Below, piece by piece: positions 45,778-54,869 of a stretch of 56,140 bases of DNA. Origin of the DNA: Geitlerinema sp. BBD 1991-9 (GTDB lineage Bacteria > Cyanobacteriota > Cyanobacteriia > Cyanobacteriales > Geitlerinemataceae); assembly GCA_001657325.1 (NCBI GenBank), contig LWRO01000028.1:1-56140 (forward strand), written 5' to 3'. Below the pieces are notes generated by a model. The model saw only the letters and a list, made by a program, of their open reading frames with translations, was not told the DNA's origin and made no database searches. Made by a program: the position numbers and the translations under genes. Every line of letters begins with the position of its first letter. Positions within the stretch are counted from its first letter, which is position 1.

Positions 45778-46194
45778 ATGAAGACAAACCGTCAAAATCT
45801 AACGGTTCTCACGGCTTGCAGCTCGTGGTTTGCGACTCACAGCACGAGGCTTTTGGCGCTGGTGTTGGTGTGGATGCTGGCCCTCGCACCCGTCGTATAT
45901 GCGGCAGATTTGTCAAACGCCAATTGGCCAAAAAACAACGGGTCAAACGGCGAAGCGATTTTCGAGCAGTACTGTGTCGGGTGTCACGTCAACGGTGGAA
46001 ATATCATCCGACGGGGCAAAAATCTCAAATTGAAAGCGTTGCGCCGCTACGGACGCGATACCCCCGAAGCCATCGCCGATCTCGTGAAGAATGGAAAGAA
46101 TAATATGTCTGCTTACGGCGATCGACTCAGCGACGAGGACATAGCAGACGTCACAGCTTACGTCCTCGATCGAGCAGCCGAGAATTGGCGGTAG
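45778..46194 (+). CDS. Cytochrome c6-like lumenal/periplasmic cytochrome c
   Basis: 138 aa from ATG 45778, with AGGAGGTGACG directly upstream (the frame extends to 45739 but is poorer). The signal peptide spans about residues 20-43 and ends at VYA-ADL. The mature part is about 92 aa: NGEAIFEQYCVGCHVNGGN has the haem motif CVGCH, the Met ligand is in KNNMSAYGDRLS, and the end ADVTAYVLDRAAENW is typical of c6. Cytochrome c6 carries electrons from b6f to photosystem I or the terminal oxidase. The basic segment IIRRGKNLKLKALRRYGRD is unusually positive, and the Met loop reads MSAYG, not the usual MPAF/MPSF, so it may be one of the c6-like variants. petJ is not assigned. Confidence 0.88.
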   Translation: MKTNRQNLTVLTACSSWFATHSTRLLALVLVWMLALAPVVYAADLSNANWPKNNGSNGEAIFEQYCVGCHVNGGNIIRRGKNLKLKALRRYGRDTPEAIADLVKNGKNNMSAYGDRLSDEDIADVTAYVLDRAAENWR

Positions 46195-46335
46195 TTATTT
46201 TTTGGGTTTCGGTTTCTGGCGTTGGAGTTTCTCTTCAGCCTCTACGGCACCGTTAGACATGACCAATCCGCTCCCCAAGAGAATCAAAGCCGCAAAGCCT
46301 ACAACCACCCAGTCCATCCATGCTGGAATTTCCAT
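46195..46335 (-). CDS. 46-aa single-span membrane protein, uncharacterised
   Basis: Starts MEIPAWMDWVVVGFAALILL and ends KPKPKK, 46 aa. The ATG at 46335 follows AGAAGGATCGAC, a good ribosome site. One transmembrane helix (residues 9-26) is followed by a charged, basic tail. Its stop codon abuts the stop of the cytochrome c gene on the other strand without a spare base. I do not recognise it as any named Psb, Psa or Pet subunit. Size and topology fit the small membrane subunits found in photosynthetic complexes, but that is only a suggestion. Confidence 0.65.
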   Translation of the reverse strand: MEIPAWMDWVVVGFAALILLGSGLVMSNGAVEAEEKLQRQKPKPKK

Positions 46336-46508
46336 GTCGATCCTTCTATTAAACGGTTCGTTGGCTTTGAGCTTACCGCAATTTTTCCGAACGGGTTCGG
46401 GAACCGGGTGTTTGTCGGCAGGGGTCAGACGCTCGAACGCTAAACAGGCTACAATTTAAGCATACTTTAAGAAAGTTTACAGTTTAGAGTAGTCAAACCT
46501 ATACGTCC

Positions 46509-48218
46509 GTGGAATCGCCTCAACCCAACGCCTCCAATTCCTTTAAGTTCGACTCGATCGAAGCTGCCCTAGCCGACTTACGAGCTGGCAAGTGTATTGT
46601 CGTCGTCGATGATGAAAACCGCGAAAACGAAGGAGATGTCATCTGTGCGGCTCAGTTCACAACTGCCGAAATCGTCAACTTCATGGCAGTCGAAGCCCGA
46701 GGTCTCATCTGTCTGGCCATGACGGGGGAACGTCTCGACGAACTCGATTTACCCCTGATGGTCACACGCAACACCGCCGCCGACCAAACCGCCTTTACCG
46801 TCAGCATCGACGCAGCACCTCACCTCGGGGTCACGACAGGGATTTCCGCCGAAGATCGCGCTCGCACGATCTTGGCGACGACCGATTCCCATACTAAACC
46901 CGAAGATCTACGCCGTCCCGGTCACATTTTCCCCCTACGTGCCAAACAGGGAGGTGTTCTCAAACGCGCCGGACACACGGAAGCCGGGGTCGATCTCGCG
47001 CGGTTGGCGGGACTTTACCCGGCCGGTGTCATCTGCGAAATCCAAAACCCCGACGGGACGATGGCGCGGTTGCCCGAATTGATCGAGTACGCTCAAACCC
47101 ACAATCTCAAACTCATCAGCATTGCCGATTTAATTAGTTACCGCCTGCAAAACGAGCGGTTCGTCAAGCGGGAAACTGTGGCCGCGTTACCGTCGCAGTT
47201 CGGAAACTTCCAGGTTTACGCCTATCGCAACCTACTCGACAATGCCGAACACCTCGCCATCGTCAAAGGCAATCCCGAGGAATTCAGAGATCGACCGGTT
47301 TTAGTGCGCGTTCACTCTGAATGTTTGACGGGAGATGCTTTAGGCTCGTTGCGCTGCGACTGTCGGATGCAACTGCAAGCAGCGTTGAAAACTATCGAAC
47401 AGCGAGGAGAAGGGATTGTGTTGTACCTGCGCCAAGAGGGGCGGGGTATTGGTCTGATCAACAAACTTAAAGCCTATTCTTTACAGGATATGGGATTAGA
47501 TACCGTGGAAGCCAACGAGCGCCTCGGCTTTCCCCCCGACTTGCGCAACTATGGAGTTGGCGCGCAAATGCTTAACGATTTAGGGGTGAAGCAGATTTGC
47601 CTGTTGACGAACAACCCCCGCAAGATCGCTGGGTTGCGCGGATACGGTATCGAAGTGGTCGATCGAGTGCCGTTACTCATCGAAGCCAACGATTACAACT
47701 CCGTCTATCTGGCCACGAAAGCCAAGAAACTCGGTCATATGCTGTTGCAAACCTACCTCGTGACGGTGGCGATGCACTTACAGGACGAACCGCTGGCGGC
47801 CGAGGCTCGTTCTGAGTTACTCGAAGATCTGCGAGAGTTGGCGCAGGCCCAGCATTTACTGGTACAGGAAGAAACGCGACCAGTGACGGTGGCTTTATTC
47901 GGACAACCGGCGATGACCGTTCATCTCGGGTTCGACCAACCCCATCTCGCGCAGTCGGAATGGTACGAAGACTGTAGTCATCCTTACGTGAAGGCGGTTG
48001 CTTATTTGTTAGATCGCTTGGCAACTTGGGAGCGCGTTAAATATATCGAATTTCTCATCTCCCCTGGCGTTGACCCGATGACGAACCTCAAAGGCGAACT
48101 CGCTCGTCGTGTTCTCAAACCTGGGGAGTTACCGTCTAAGATCTGTTCGCGTCTGGCGACACAGAACATTTACCGAGTCGATCGAGCGTTAAACGTCCAA
48201 AACCATCCCGACCTTTAA
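46509..48218 (+). CDS. ribBA: RibBA: DHBP synthase / GTP cyclohydrolase II, long form
   Basis: 569 aa from GTG 46509. The RibB half (about 15-215) has [12 protein letters not shown], the acid-rich metal site, and [13 protein letters not shown]. The RibA half (about 220-410) has the zinc set C-x10-C-x-C in [16 protein letters not shown], then [10 protein letters not shown]. Together they supply both riboflavin precursors, from ribulose 5-phosphate and GTP. About 160 further residues (410-569) follow the usual end. This extension, which includes [20 protein letters not shown], occurs in cyanobacterial RibBA but its role is not known to me. I see no FMN riboswitch in the 173-base leader. Confidence 0.94.
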   Translation: MESPQPNASNSFKFDSIEAALADLRAGKCIVVVDDENRENEGDVICAAQFTTAEIVNFMAVEARGLICLAMTGERLDELDLPLMVTRNTAADQTAFTVSIDAAPHLGVTTGISAEDRARTILATTDSHTKPEDLRRPGHIFPLRAKQGGVLKRAGHTEAGVDLARLAGLYPAGVICEIQNPDGTMARLPELIEYAQTHNLKLISIADLISYRLQNERFVKRETVAALPSQFGNFQVYAYRNLLDNAEHLAIVKGNPEEFRDRPVLVRVHSECLTGDALGSLRCDCRMQLQAALKTIEQRGEGIVLYLRQEGRGIGLINKLKAYSLQDMGLDTVEANERLGFPPDLRNYGVGAQMLNDLGVKQICLLTNNPRKIAGLRGYGIEVVDRVPLLIEANDYNSVYLATKAKKLGHMLLQTYLVTVAMHLQDEPLAAEARSELLEDLRELAQAQHLLVQEETRPVTVALFGQPAMTVHLGFDQPHLAQSEWYEDCSHPYVKAVAYLLDRLATWERVKYIEFLISPGVDPMTNLKGELARRVLKPGELPSKICSRLATQNIYRVDRALNVQNHPDL

Positions 48219-48292
48219 AGTGCAATCGCCAAAGGCTAGAGGTTCGATCGAAGTTCCTGGGTCGAAGGTTTGTTTGGCTCGGTAGCCGTTTT

Positions 48293-48414
48293 CGCTAGAG
48301 CAGCGCTACAAAAGTGCTGGGTGCGTTACGAGGAAATCTCAGGAACGGGATTTCAAACCCATTTTTCGTCCGCGTCACACACCCGACCATTACTTCTGTA
48401 CCGACGCTCTAGCG
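48293..48414. repeat. 122-bp palindromic repeat between convergent genes
   Basis: Outer arms CGCTAGAGC (48293-48301) and GCTCTAGCG (48406-48414) are perfect. Inside are GGGTGCGTTACGAGG (48319-48333) and CGCGTCACACACCCGAC (48371-48387), an imperfect pair. The inner arms match those at 22283-22347 in reverse orientation, so both belong to one dispersed family. It lies between ribBA and the next, convergent gene and could act as a terminator. Confidence 0.65.
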
Positions 48415-48534
48415 GGAGCATTCCGAGTTCGGCCCTGCGGGTGTACAGCGAAAATTGGTTGGCTTTTACCGTTTGGCGATCTCCGATCGCCAAGTCGCCT
48501 TGTCTCGAAAACCTCAGAAACCCCTGGATTACCA

Positions 48535-50151
48535 TTAATTATTCCGCAAATTGTCAATTTCTACAGTCTGTCGGTCGAACGATCGACGTACCTTAACGTC
48601 ACTCCCCGTCCCCCCGGTATTCTTAACGTTGACGACTTTCTTCAGCAAGTCGTACCAGAAGGCCGAACCCATGGAAATTGCAATCCCCGTCACGAACCAG
48701 CCAAACGCCCGACGTAAGTATGGCATGGGACTCCTGAATTTAAACTGTGTATTGGGAACAGCGAAGGTCTGAACGTCATCGGGAATTTGCTGCTGTTTGA
48801 TTTCCTCCGACCACCCCAAGGGCAGTGACATCTCGCGGAGTTCCTGTCGGACGTTCTCTTTCACCGCCGCGAGACTCGGATCGCGCTCCAATTGAGTTTT
48901 GGCGTAATCCGTGACAGTATCGCGCAAAATTTGATTGTTCGACAAACTATCCACCATAAACAGCGTGTCGGTATTCGTCACCACAGCGACCACAAAACCA
49001 ATAGCAATTGCAATTCCCCTGGCGTTGCGTCGGTACACACCTTGAGCGCGAGTCATAGAGGCATCAAACCAACGCTCGATTTCGTTTTGTAAGTCTTGCA
49101 ACTCCTCTTCGAGATCGTGTTTTTGCGATTTGATGCGACCGCTGAGGGCGCTCAAACTTTGCTGTACGGGAGCGGGCAAGTCGGGCAAACTATCGATGAT
49201 TTGTGCGAATTTTTGATAGGTGGGACTGTTTTTGTCGCGAACGGCATTTTCCAATTCTTGATAGATTTTTGGCTTGTTTTGAATCAGATCGACTAATTCG
49301 TTTAAGCTCGGCTTTAACGCTGTGAGAACGGCTGGTTTTTCAGTAATGCTATAGTAATTATCTTTGATAAACTGGAGTTCGTGAATGAAGAATTTCTTGA
49401 TGTTTTCAGGTTCTTGGATAAACTCGCTACAATAACCAATGTACGCATTGAAGGTGTGTTCCATCCGATCGATCGTTGCTTGTAGCGTGGTTAACTGCTT
49501 CGAGAAATCTTCACGAGCGATATTCCATTCTCGTACTGCTTGACGCAACCGTTCGTTTGCCAACCGCCGCGATTCCGGGTCGCTAAGGTAACGAATCTGT
49601 TTGAGAACGTCCGAAACTTGCCGTTGCTCGAACTTTTCTAAACGCGATAGGGTGACAACGCGCCCGACTTGTGACATTTGAAAGGTTTCCACCACGGTAG
49701 AAGCAAAGGACTCCGCCGGAATGTACGATGGTGCGCTCGGTTGTTTGTCGAACGGATTGTCGATGGGTTCGACTTTGCGTCCAAACGCTCGATTGAGAAA
49801 TTGATACAGCCAAGAAGCGGATTTATAACAACCACCGATGACAGTATTGAAAATTCCTCGATAGAGATTGGCAAATTTGCCTTTTGCTTCTTGGTTGAGC
49901 GTGTTGATCAGAGGATGGGTGTAGAGAGTTTCTGTCAGTCGATCGACCTCTTTTGAAAGTTGCTCGGAGCGATCGGATTGACGGGTTTTACCGCCTCCTT
50001 CTAATAATACTTGAATCGAACGTCTTAAATGTTCGGCGCGCCATTGAAATAAAGTTGTTATGAGTTCTTGTATCTCTGAAGCTAATAAGCTTAAAATGAG
50101 ATAAATAAAAATAAGGCCAATGGCAATATCAACAACGAGTGGTAAATTCAT
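48535..50151 (-). CDS. Large membrane protein with coiled coils, uncharacterised
   Basis: 538 aa. The N-terminal transmembrane helix starts at once (VVDIAIGLIFIYLILSLLASEIQEL). A long helical, charged middle (about 55-370) with coiled-coil character follows. Further membrane segments are near residues 380-400 (GIAIAIGFVVAVVTNTDTLFMVD) and 490-512 (AFGWFVTGIAISMGSAFWYDLL), and a polar tail ends DRQTVEIDNLRNN. It has no catalytic motif that I recognise. Topology suggests a cytoplasmic or periplasmic coiled-coil body held at both ends in the membrane. It is divergent from the GT39 gene across 134 bases. Confidence 0.75.
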   Translation of the reverse strand: MNLPLVVDIAIGLIFIYLILSLLASEIQELITTLFQWRAEHLRRSIQVLLEGGGKTRQSDRSEQLSKEVDRLTETLYTHPLINTLNQEAKGKFANLYRGIFNTVIGGCYKSASWLYQFLNRAFGRKVEPIDNPFDKQPSAPSYIPAESFASTVVETFQMSQVGRVVTLSRLEKFEQRQVSDVLKQIRYLSDPESRRLANERLRQAVREWNIAREDFSKQLTTLQATIDRMEHTFNAYIGYCSEFIQEPENIKKFFIHELQFIKDNYYSITEKPAVLTALKPSLNELVDLIQNKPKIYQELENAVRDKNSPTYQKFAQIIDSLPDLPAPVQQSLSALSGRIKSQKHDLEEELQDLQNEIERWFDASMTRAQGVYRRNARGIAIAIGFVVAVVTNTDTLFMVDSLSNNQILRDTVTDYAKTQLERDPSLAAVKENVRQELREMSLPLGWSEEIKQQQIPDDVQTFAVPNTQFKFRSPMPYLRRAFGWFVTGIAISMGSAFWYDLLKKVVNVKNTGGTGSDVKVRRSFDRQTVEIDNLRNN

Positions 50152-50285
50152 CGGTTATGCCTCGATCGATCTAGAAACGATGCGAACCTATTGTAAAGTA
50201 TGCGAGCAAAGTTTCAGTCTTGCCCTTTGCCCAAGTTTAAAGCGAAATTCCCAAATTTCTTCCATTTGTTAACAAATTTGTTTCG

Positions 50286-51983
50286 ATGACAAGGCGTCCG
50301 CACTTCCGATGGAGAATACAGGGTTTTACCCCCCACGCGACCGAGCGACAAATCGATCGAATGTGGGAGGTGGTGCTTTTAGGGGCGGCCGTCTTGCTGT
50401 TCGGAATTCACCTGGGCGACGTACCGCTACGGGACTGGGACGAAGGCACCGTGGCCCAAGTCGCTCGAGAAATTTGGCGCGACCCTCAATCCTGGCTGCA
50501 CCCGACTCTCCACGGAATGCCCTACACCAACAAACCGCCTTTGGTTCACGGACTGATTGCCTTGGCCTATCAGTTTGGCGGTGTCACTGAAAGCATGGCA
50601 CGATTGCCGGGAGCGTTGTTAACGGCTTTGTCCGTTCCCTTAGTTTACGGAATTGGACGGGAATTGTGGCATCGACGATCGATCTCCATTTTTGCGGCGT
50701 TCGTCTATTTGACCTGGCTTCCCGTGGTTCGTCACGGACGCTTAGCTATGCTCGACGGGGCCGTGTTGTGTTTTTGGACGCTGTTGGTTTGGTGTTCCCT
50801 TCGATCTCGCCGAGATTTGCGCTATACCCTGGGGCTTGGCGTCGCCTTCGGACTGATTTGTTTGACGAAAGGGGTGTTGCTGGGGGGACTGTTGGGATCG
50901 ATCGTGATTGGCTTCCTGCTCTGGGATACACCGCGTTTGTTACAAAGTGCCTGGTTTTGGGGGGGGTTGATGTTGGGTAGCTTTCCAGCGGTGGGATGGT
51001 ACGCGGCACAATTCCAACATTACGGTCTGGCATTTTGGAACGGTAACCTGCTCTCTCAGTCTGCCGAACGGGTGTGGTCGTCGGTGGAAAACCACGGGGG
51101 GCCGCCCTGGTATTACCTGCTGGAACTCCTGAAATACGGATTTCCTGGGTTGGTTTTCGTTCCCGAGGGGTTCAGAACAGCATGGCTCGAGCGAAACCTG
51201 AGTTGGGCGAAATTGCTGCTGGTGTGGGGTAGTGTCTATTTTGCAGCCATTTCAGTGATGGGAACGAAACTTCCTTGGTATGTGCTGCCCCTCTATCCAG
51301 CACTGGCGTTGCTGTGTGGCGTATCGATCGATGGGTTTTGGCGAGATTCCACGTTTTGGGGAATGCCCGATACGTCACCCAAACCCTATCCAAAAGTCTG
51401 GCTGGGAATCTTTGGCGTGTTAGCCCTGGTTGGGTGGGGCGCGAGTCTCGTTTTGGCGCGACAGTACTTCCTCAAAATGCCAACAGTCGATGCAAATCTC
51501 GTTTTGGCGTTGCTGACGTTAGCTTTGACGATGACCCTCGTTGTTTTTTTGATGCTGCAACGGGACGCTCAGATGGTGGTGGTGTTGGTATGGGGATCGT
51601 ATCTATCGATGTTGTTGTTTGTAACGTCGTCGCAGTGGGTTTGGGAAGTGAACGAAGATTATGCCGTGAAGCCTGTTGCTGCAATGATTCGGGAGGCAAC
51701 GGATGCGCCAGTACTGCATACGTCCCATCCCTACGATCGACCTTCGTTGAATTTTTACGCCGATCGACCTGTTTACAGTACCAGTTTGCAAGGATTGCGG
51801 TCTCAGTGGAACGAAACGTCAAACCCCTGTTTGTTGCTCGATCGATTGGCGCTCAAAGCACTTTTGCTTTCCAAGGCGGACGCTCTCGATCGGGCGGAAG
51901 GTTGGTATCTACTGTGTCGTCACGAACACCCAAACCTCGATCGATTTGTGGAGCATCTAGAGATCGATCGACCCAAAATTTAA
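50286..51983 (+). CDS. GT39/ArnT-like membrane glycosyltransferase
   Basis: 565 aa with about 10-12 hydrophobic segments. The first periplasmic loop has the catalytic acidic motif in PLRDWDEGTVAQVARE, followed by YTNKPPLVHGLIALAYQFGG with conserved KPPL. These mark the PMT/ArnT (GT39, GT83) superfamily that takes sugars from polyprenyl phosphate and adds them to lipids or proteins outside the membrane. The C-terminal soluble part (from about residue 450) contains the HTSHPYDRPSLNFYADRPVYS segment. The acceptor is unknown. A TTCTTCAAAT-type tandem repeat follows (51987-52010). Confidence 0.88.
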   Translation: MTRRPHFRWRIQGFTPHATERQIDRMWEVVLLGAAVLLFGIHLGDVPLRDWDEGTVAQVAREIWRDPQSWLHPTLHGMPYTNKPPLVHGLIALAYQFGGVTESMARLPGALLTALSVPLVYGIGRELWHRRSISIFAAFVYLTWLPVVRHGRLAMLDGAVLCFWTLLVWCSLRSRRDLRYTLGLGVAFGLICLTKGVLLGGLLGSIVIGFLLWDTPRLLQSAWFWGGLMLGSFPAVGWYAAQFQHYGLAFWNGNLLSQSAERVWSSVENHGGPPWYYLLELLKYGFPGLVFVPEGFRTAWLERNLSWAKLLLVWGSVYFAAISVMGTKLPWYVLPLYPALALLCGVSIDGFWRDSTFWGMPDTSPKPYPKVWLGIFGVLALVGWGASLVLARQYFLKMPTVDANLVLALLTLALTMTLVVFLMLQRDAQMVVVLVWGSYLSMLLFVTSSQWVWEVNEDYAVKPVAAMIREATDAPVLHTSHPYDRPSLNFYADRPVYSTSLQGLRSQWNETSNPCLLLDRLALKALLLSKADALDRAEGWYLLCRHEHPNLDRFVEHLEIDRPKI

Positions 51984-51986
51984 AAT

Positions 51987-52010
51987 TCTTCAAATTTCTT
52001 CAAATTTCTT
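51987..52010. repeat. Short tandem repeat TCTTCAAATT
   Basis: Two complete and one partial copies of a 10-base unit right after the GT39 stop codon. Slippage is the likely origin. Confidence 0.5.
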
Positions 52011-52038
52011 GAAAAGTTCAAACCGTTTTATATCCCCA

Positions 52039-52413
52039 TTAATCCAACCTTTCGATTGAAGAGTCTAAAGGCAGCCATCTCGAACCGGACGAATTGTTCG
52101 ACTGTGCGGCGTGCAGTGAAATCATCGTGATTCCCACTGCGACAACACCGAGAGCCGCCATCCACTTTAATGGACCGACATCGCGTAACATCCGAGAAAC
52201 CGGGCGACTTTGACGGCGCAAAATCTGGGCGAAATCGAGACGGCCCAGCGAAAACGGATCGCGAACGTAGTGACCGCTCCAACACACGACGAGACGAGTT
52301 TGACAGGACGGACAGGTATATAAACCGTTAAACAACTTTCCCGCACGAACTTTGTCCGTGTGATGGCAGATCGGACAAGTGATGGAATGTGTGTCAAACG
52401 TAGGAGCGCTCAT
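52039..52413 (-). CDS. Zinc-ribbon protein with one C-terminal membrane helix
   Basis: 124 aa. CPIC (residues 13-16) and CPSC (34-37) form a classic zinc ribbon. A lone His-rich HHTD lies beside the first pair and another Cys is in VVCWSGHY. A basic region (about 60-78, ILRRQSRPVSRMLRD) precedes a single transmembrane helix (WMAALGVVAVGITMISL, about 84-100) and a short polar tail. Function is unknown; a membrane-anchored metal-binding or regulatory protein is the most that can be said. It is convergent with the GT39 gene. Confidence 0.7.
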   Translation of the reverse strand: MSAPTFDTHSITCPICHHTDKVRAGKLFNGLYTCPSCQTRLVVCWSGHYVRDPFSLGRLDFAQILRRQSRPVSRMLRDVGPLKWMAALGVVAVGITMISLHAAQSNNSSGSRWLPLDSSIERLD

Positions 52414-52704
52414 AGCCGATGCTGCAATAAATTAACACTTCAACCATCGATCGAGACGACACGAGAGGTGTGAGAGTGCCACGACTCGATCTCAGTTTTT
52501 TCTCTTTCCATTTTCACTCTAATACGGATTTTTGGGAGGTCGAGATCGAACACTCACATCGTTTACATTGTCGAGACCCAGCTAGATTGGAGATTACGCC
52601 GGGTTCTGAGAATTGCGTGCCTCAAAACGACTTTATAAAAATTAAAGTTTTGTCGTTGGGATACCAGTATTTATACTTGGAGAGCCGTTTAAAAAACGCC
52701 CAGC

Positions 52705-54024
52705 ATGAGTGCAGAATGGACGATCGATCTCATTGCGAGTTTAGCCCCGGATACTCGATCTCAGAAAGCAGGGCGAGGTTTAGCAACGCCAAGTCACTGG
52801 GCGAACCTCGGACAGATCGATCGAGCCGTTTGGGGAGAGTGTCTCGGAAGCGGGAAAACGCCCTATCGCACGCAAGTCGATTTGAGCGAACCGGCGTTTC
52901 GATGTAGCTGTCCGAGTCGGAAGTTCCCCTGCAAGCACGCTTTGGGGTTGTTGTTCCTGCTTGCAGAGCATCCCGAGGAAATTCCGGAACAGACACCGCC
53001 AGATTGGGTGGCGCAATGGTTGCAACGTCGTGACGATCGAACGGCGAAGGAAGAAACAAATACCAATTCGCCCAGCGCAACGACGAAGAACGCAACGACA
53101 AAGATCGATCGACGAACGGCGAACGTCAACGCGGGAATGGAGGCGTTGTCGCTGTGGCTGCGAGATTTGATGCGCGAGGGACTCGCTTCTGTGCAGGGAA
53201 AAACGGATGCGTACTGGGAAACCGTAGCGGCGAGAATGGTGGACGCACAAGCGCCGGGAATGGCGAAGCAGATTCGATCGATGGCCCGAATTCCCTACAC
53301 GGGAGAGGGATGGCACGAGCGACTGTTGGAACAGTTAGGATTGTTGTGGCTCGTGGTGGAAGGCTACCAGCGCATCGATCGATTACCGCCAGCGATGCAA
53401 GCTGAGATTCGCACTCAAATCGGGTGGACGCAGCGTCAGGAGACGTTGTTGCAGCGGGATGGAGAGATCGATCGATGGCGAGTTGTCGGACAATCCGTCG
53501 AAAACGAACATACGGGGGCGACAACGTTAAAGGTACAGCGAATTTGGCTAGTTGGGGAAAAAAACAATCGATGGGCGTTAATTCTCAACTACATTCACCA
53601 TCGCCAAGCGTTGGATAACCGGTTGGTTCCCGGTACGGCGTGGAAGGGAGAACTGGTATTTTACGATGGGGCGTTTCCGTTGCGGGCGTTGGTGAAATCC
53701 CGCGATGACGCGATCGAACCCGTGACGCAGCTACCAGGTTTTTTGGATATCGAGGGAGGATTAAAGGCGTATGCTGAGGCGTTGGGGCGAAATCCCTGGC
53801 TCGATCGATTTCCTCTATCGTTGTCTGCGGTAGTTCCCATCGAAGCTGGAACGCGAGTTGTCGATAAATTTGAATATACGCTACCGATTTCGCCGTCCTT
53901 CGAGCAGAATTGGCCGTTAATGGCTGTGAGTGGTGGTCGATCGATCGCCTTGTTTGGCGAGTGGAATGGTTCGGTGTTGCTGCCTTTGGGGACTGTGGCT
54001 GAGGGTCGATTTGTGGGGTTTTGA
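52705..54024 (+). CDS. SWIM zinc-finger protein
   Basis: 439 aa. The SWIM motif is in FRCSCPSRKFPCKHALGLLFLLAEHP, i.e. C-x-C-x6-C-x-H, at about residues 67-77. An Arg/Thr-rich linker (about 110-145) separates it from an all-alpha/beta C-terminal part of unknown fold. SWIM fingers bind DNA or proteins. In many bacteria this protein heads an operon with DUF5691, MoxR-type AAA and VWA proteins, but none of these follow here: the next gene is the broken xisH, 69 bases on. Members of this type are uncharacterised as far as I know. Confidence 0.82.
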   Translation: MSAEWTIDLIASLAPDTRSQKAGRGLATPSHWANLGQIDRAVWGECLGSGKTPYRTQVDLSEPAFRCSCPSRKFPCKHALGLLFLLAEHPEEIPEQTPPDWVAQWLQRRDDRTAKEETNTNSPSATTKNATTKIDRRTANVNAGMEALSLWLRDLMREGLASVQGKTDAYWETVAARMVDAQAPGMAKQIRSMARIPYTGEGWHERLLEQLGLLWLVVEGYQRIDRLPPAMQAEIRTQIGWTQRQETLLQRDGEIDRWRVVGQSVENEHTGATTLKVQRIWLVGEKNNRWALILNYIHHRQALDNRLVPGTAWKGELVFYDGAFPLRALVKSRDDAIEPVTQLPGFLDIEGGLKAYAEALGRNPWLDRFPLSLSAVVPIEAGTRVVDKFEYTLPISPSFEQNWPLMAVSGGRSIALFGEWNGSVLLPLGTVAEGRFVGF

Positions 54025-54093
54025 AAGCGGAATAGTCTACTATGAAAATAAGCAACAATAATTACCCCTTGGCAATAGGATACGACTTTTCCC

Positions 54094-54510
54094 ATGCCAG
54101 CTCGGGATATTTACCACGATACTGTTAAAACTGCCCTCGAAAAAGAGGGATGGATAATTACAGACGATCCGCTCACACTGAGGTTTGGCGGACGGCAGTT
54201 AATGGTAGATTTAGGGGCAGAACGTTTGTTAGCTGCCGAAAAAGAAGGTCAACGTATCGCTGTTGAAATTAAAAGTTTTGCTGGACTCTCGATCGTTACA
54301 TAATTTTACGCGGCACTCGGTCAATTTCTCACCTATCGATCGGTTTTGCAACGTTTAGAACCCGATCGATCTCTTTATTTCGCTATCACATTGAACATTT
54401 ACCGGACATTTTTTGTTGAAGAAATTCCACAAATTGGCTTTGAAGACTATCACTTGAAACTTATTGTATTTGACTCCGACCAGGAGGCAATTGTCCAATG
54501 GATCAATTAG
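54094..54510 (+). pseudogene. xisH: xisH interrupted by one nonsense codon
   Basis: Reads MPARDIYHDTVKTALEKEGW and on to AVEIKSFAGLSIVT, then TAA at 54301-54303, then in the same frame FYAALGQFLTYRSVLQRLE, EPDRSLYFAI and EDYHLKLIVFDSD to a TAG at 54508-54510. Ignoring the TAA the product would be 138 aa, normal for XisH, with the conserved TEFYAALGQF motif disrupted only where Glu (GAA) would be TAA. So a single G-to-T change is enough to explain it. XisH has the nuclease-like D...ExK pattern (DLGAERLLA ... VEIKSF). It was named for control of fdxN element excision in Anabaena. Truncation at 69 aa keeps the ExK, but folding is doubtful. Confidence 0.88.
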
Positions 54511-54833
54511 ATCGATACCGCGAGATCGTTAAGCAAATTATCAACCACCACAATCGATACAAGCCTTCCTATGGAGAGATCGACCAGTACACGATTTTTG
54601 ACGAAAAAGCCGATCGATACTTGCTAATTTCAACAGGTTGGCACAAGGAATATCGAATGTATGGCTGCTTGATTCACATGGATATCAAAAACGGCAAAAT
54701 TTGGATCGAGTACGACGGAACCGAATACGGAATCGCGAAAGAATTGTTAGAACTGGGGGGTCTGAAACAGGATATCGTGTTGGCATTTCAACATCCCAGT
54801 TTACGACGACATACGGAGTTTGCACTGGGTTAG
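54498..54833 (+). CDS. xisI: XisI family protein
   Basis: 111 aa, intact, beginning MDQLDRYREIVKQIINHH. Conserved pieces are EIDQYTIFDEKADRYLLISTGWH, IHMDIKNGKIWIEYDGTEYGIAKELLELG (read in parts) and the last VLAFQHPSLRRHTEFALG. It overlaps the end of the xisH reading frame by 13 bases, the normal arrangement of the pair. XisH and XisI occur in many copies in cyanobacterial genomes, often in accessory regions, and behave genetically like a paired module. Here the partner is broken by a stop codon, so XisI may be without function or may act on another XisH. Confidence 0.9.
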   Translation: MDQLDRYREIVKQIINHHNRYKPSYGEIDQYTIFDEKADRYLLISTGWHKEYRMYGCLIHMDIKNGKIWIEYDGTEYGIAKELLELGGLKQDIVLAFQHPSLRRHTEFALG

Positions 54834-54869
54834 CGCTTGCTGAAATCACACACTACGATCGAGGCTTTT

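Noticed and set aside
46336-46508. FMN riboswitch before ribBA
   Set aside because: The conserved AGG...GGGCAGGGTGAAATTCCC-type core is absent; the segment GGGTTCGGGAACC is just a short hairpin.
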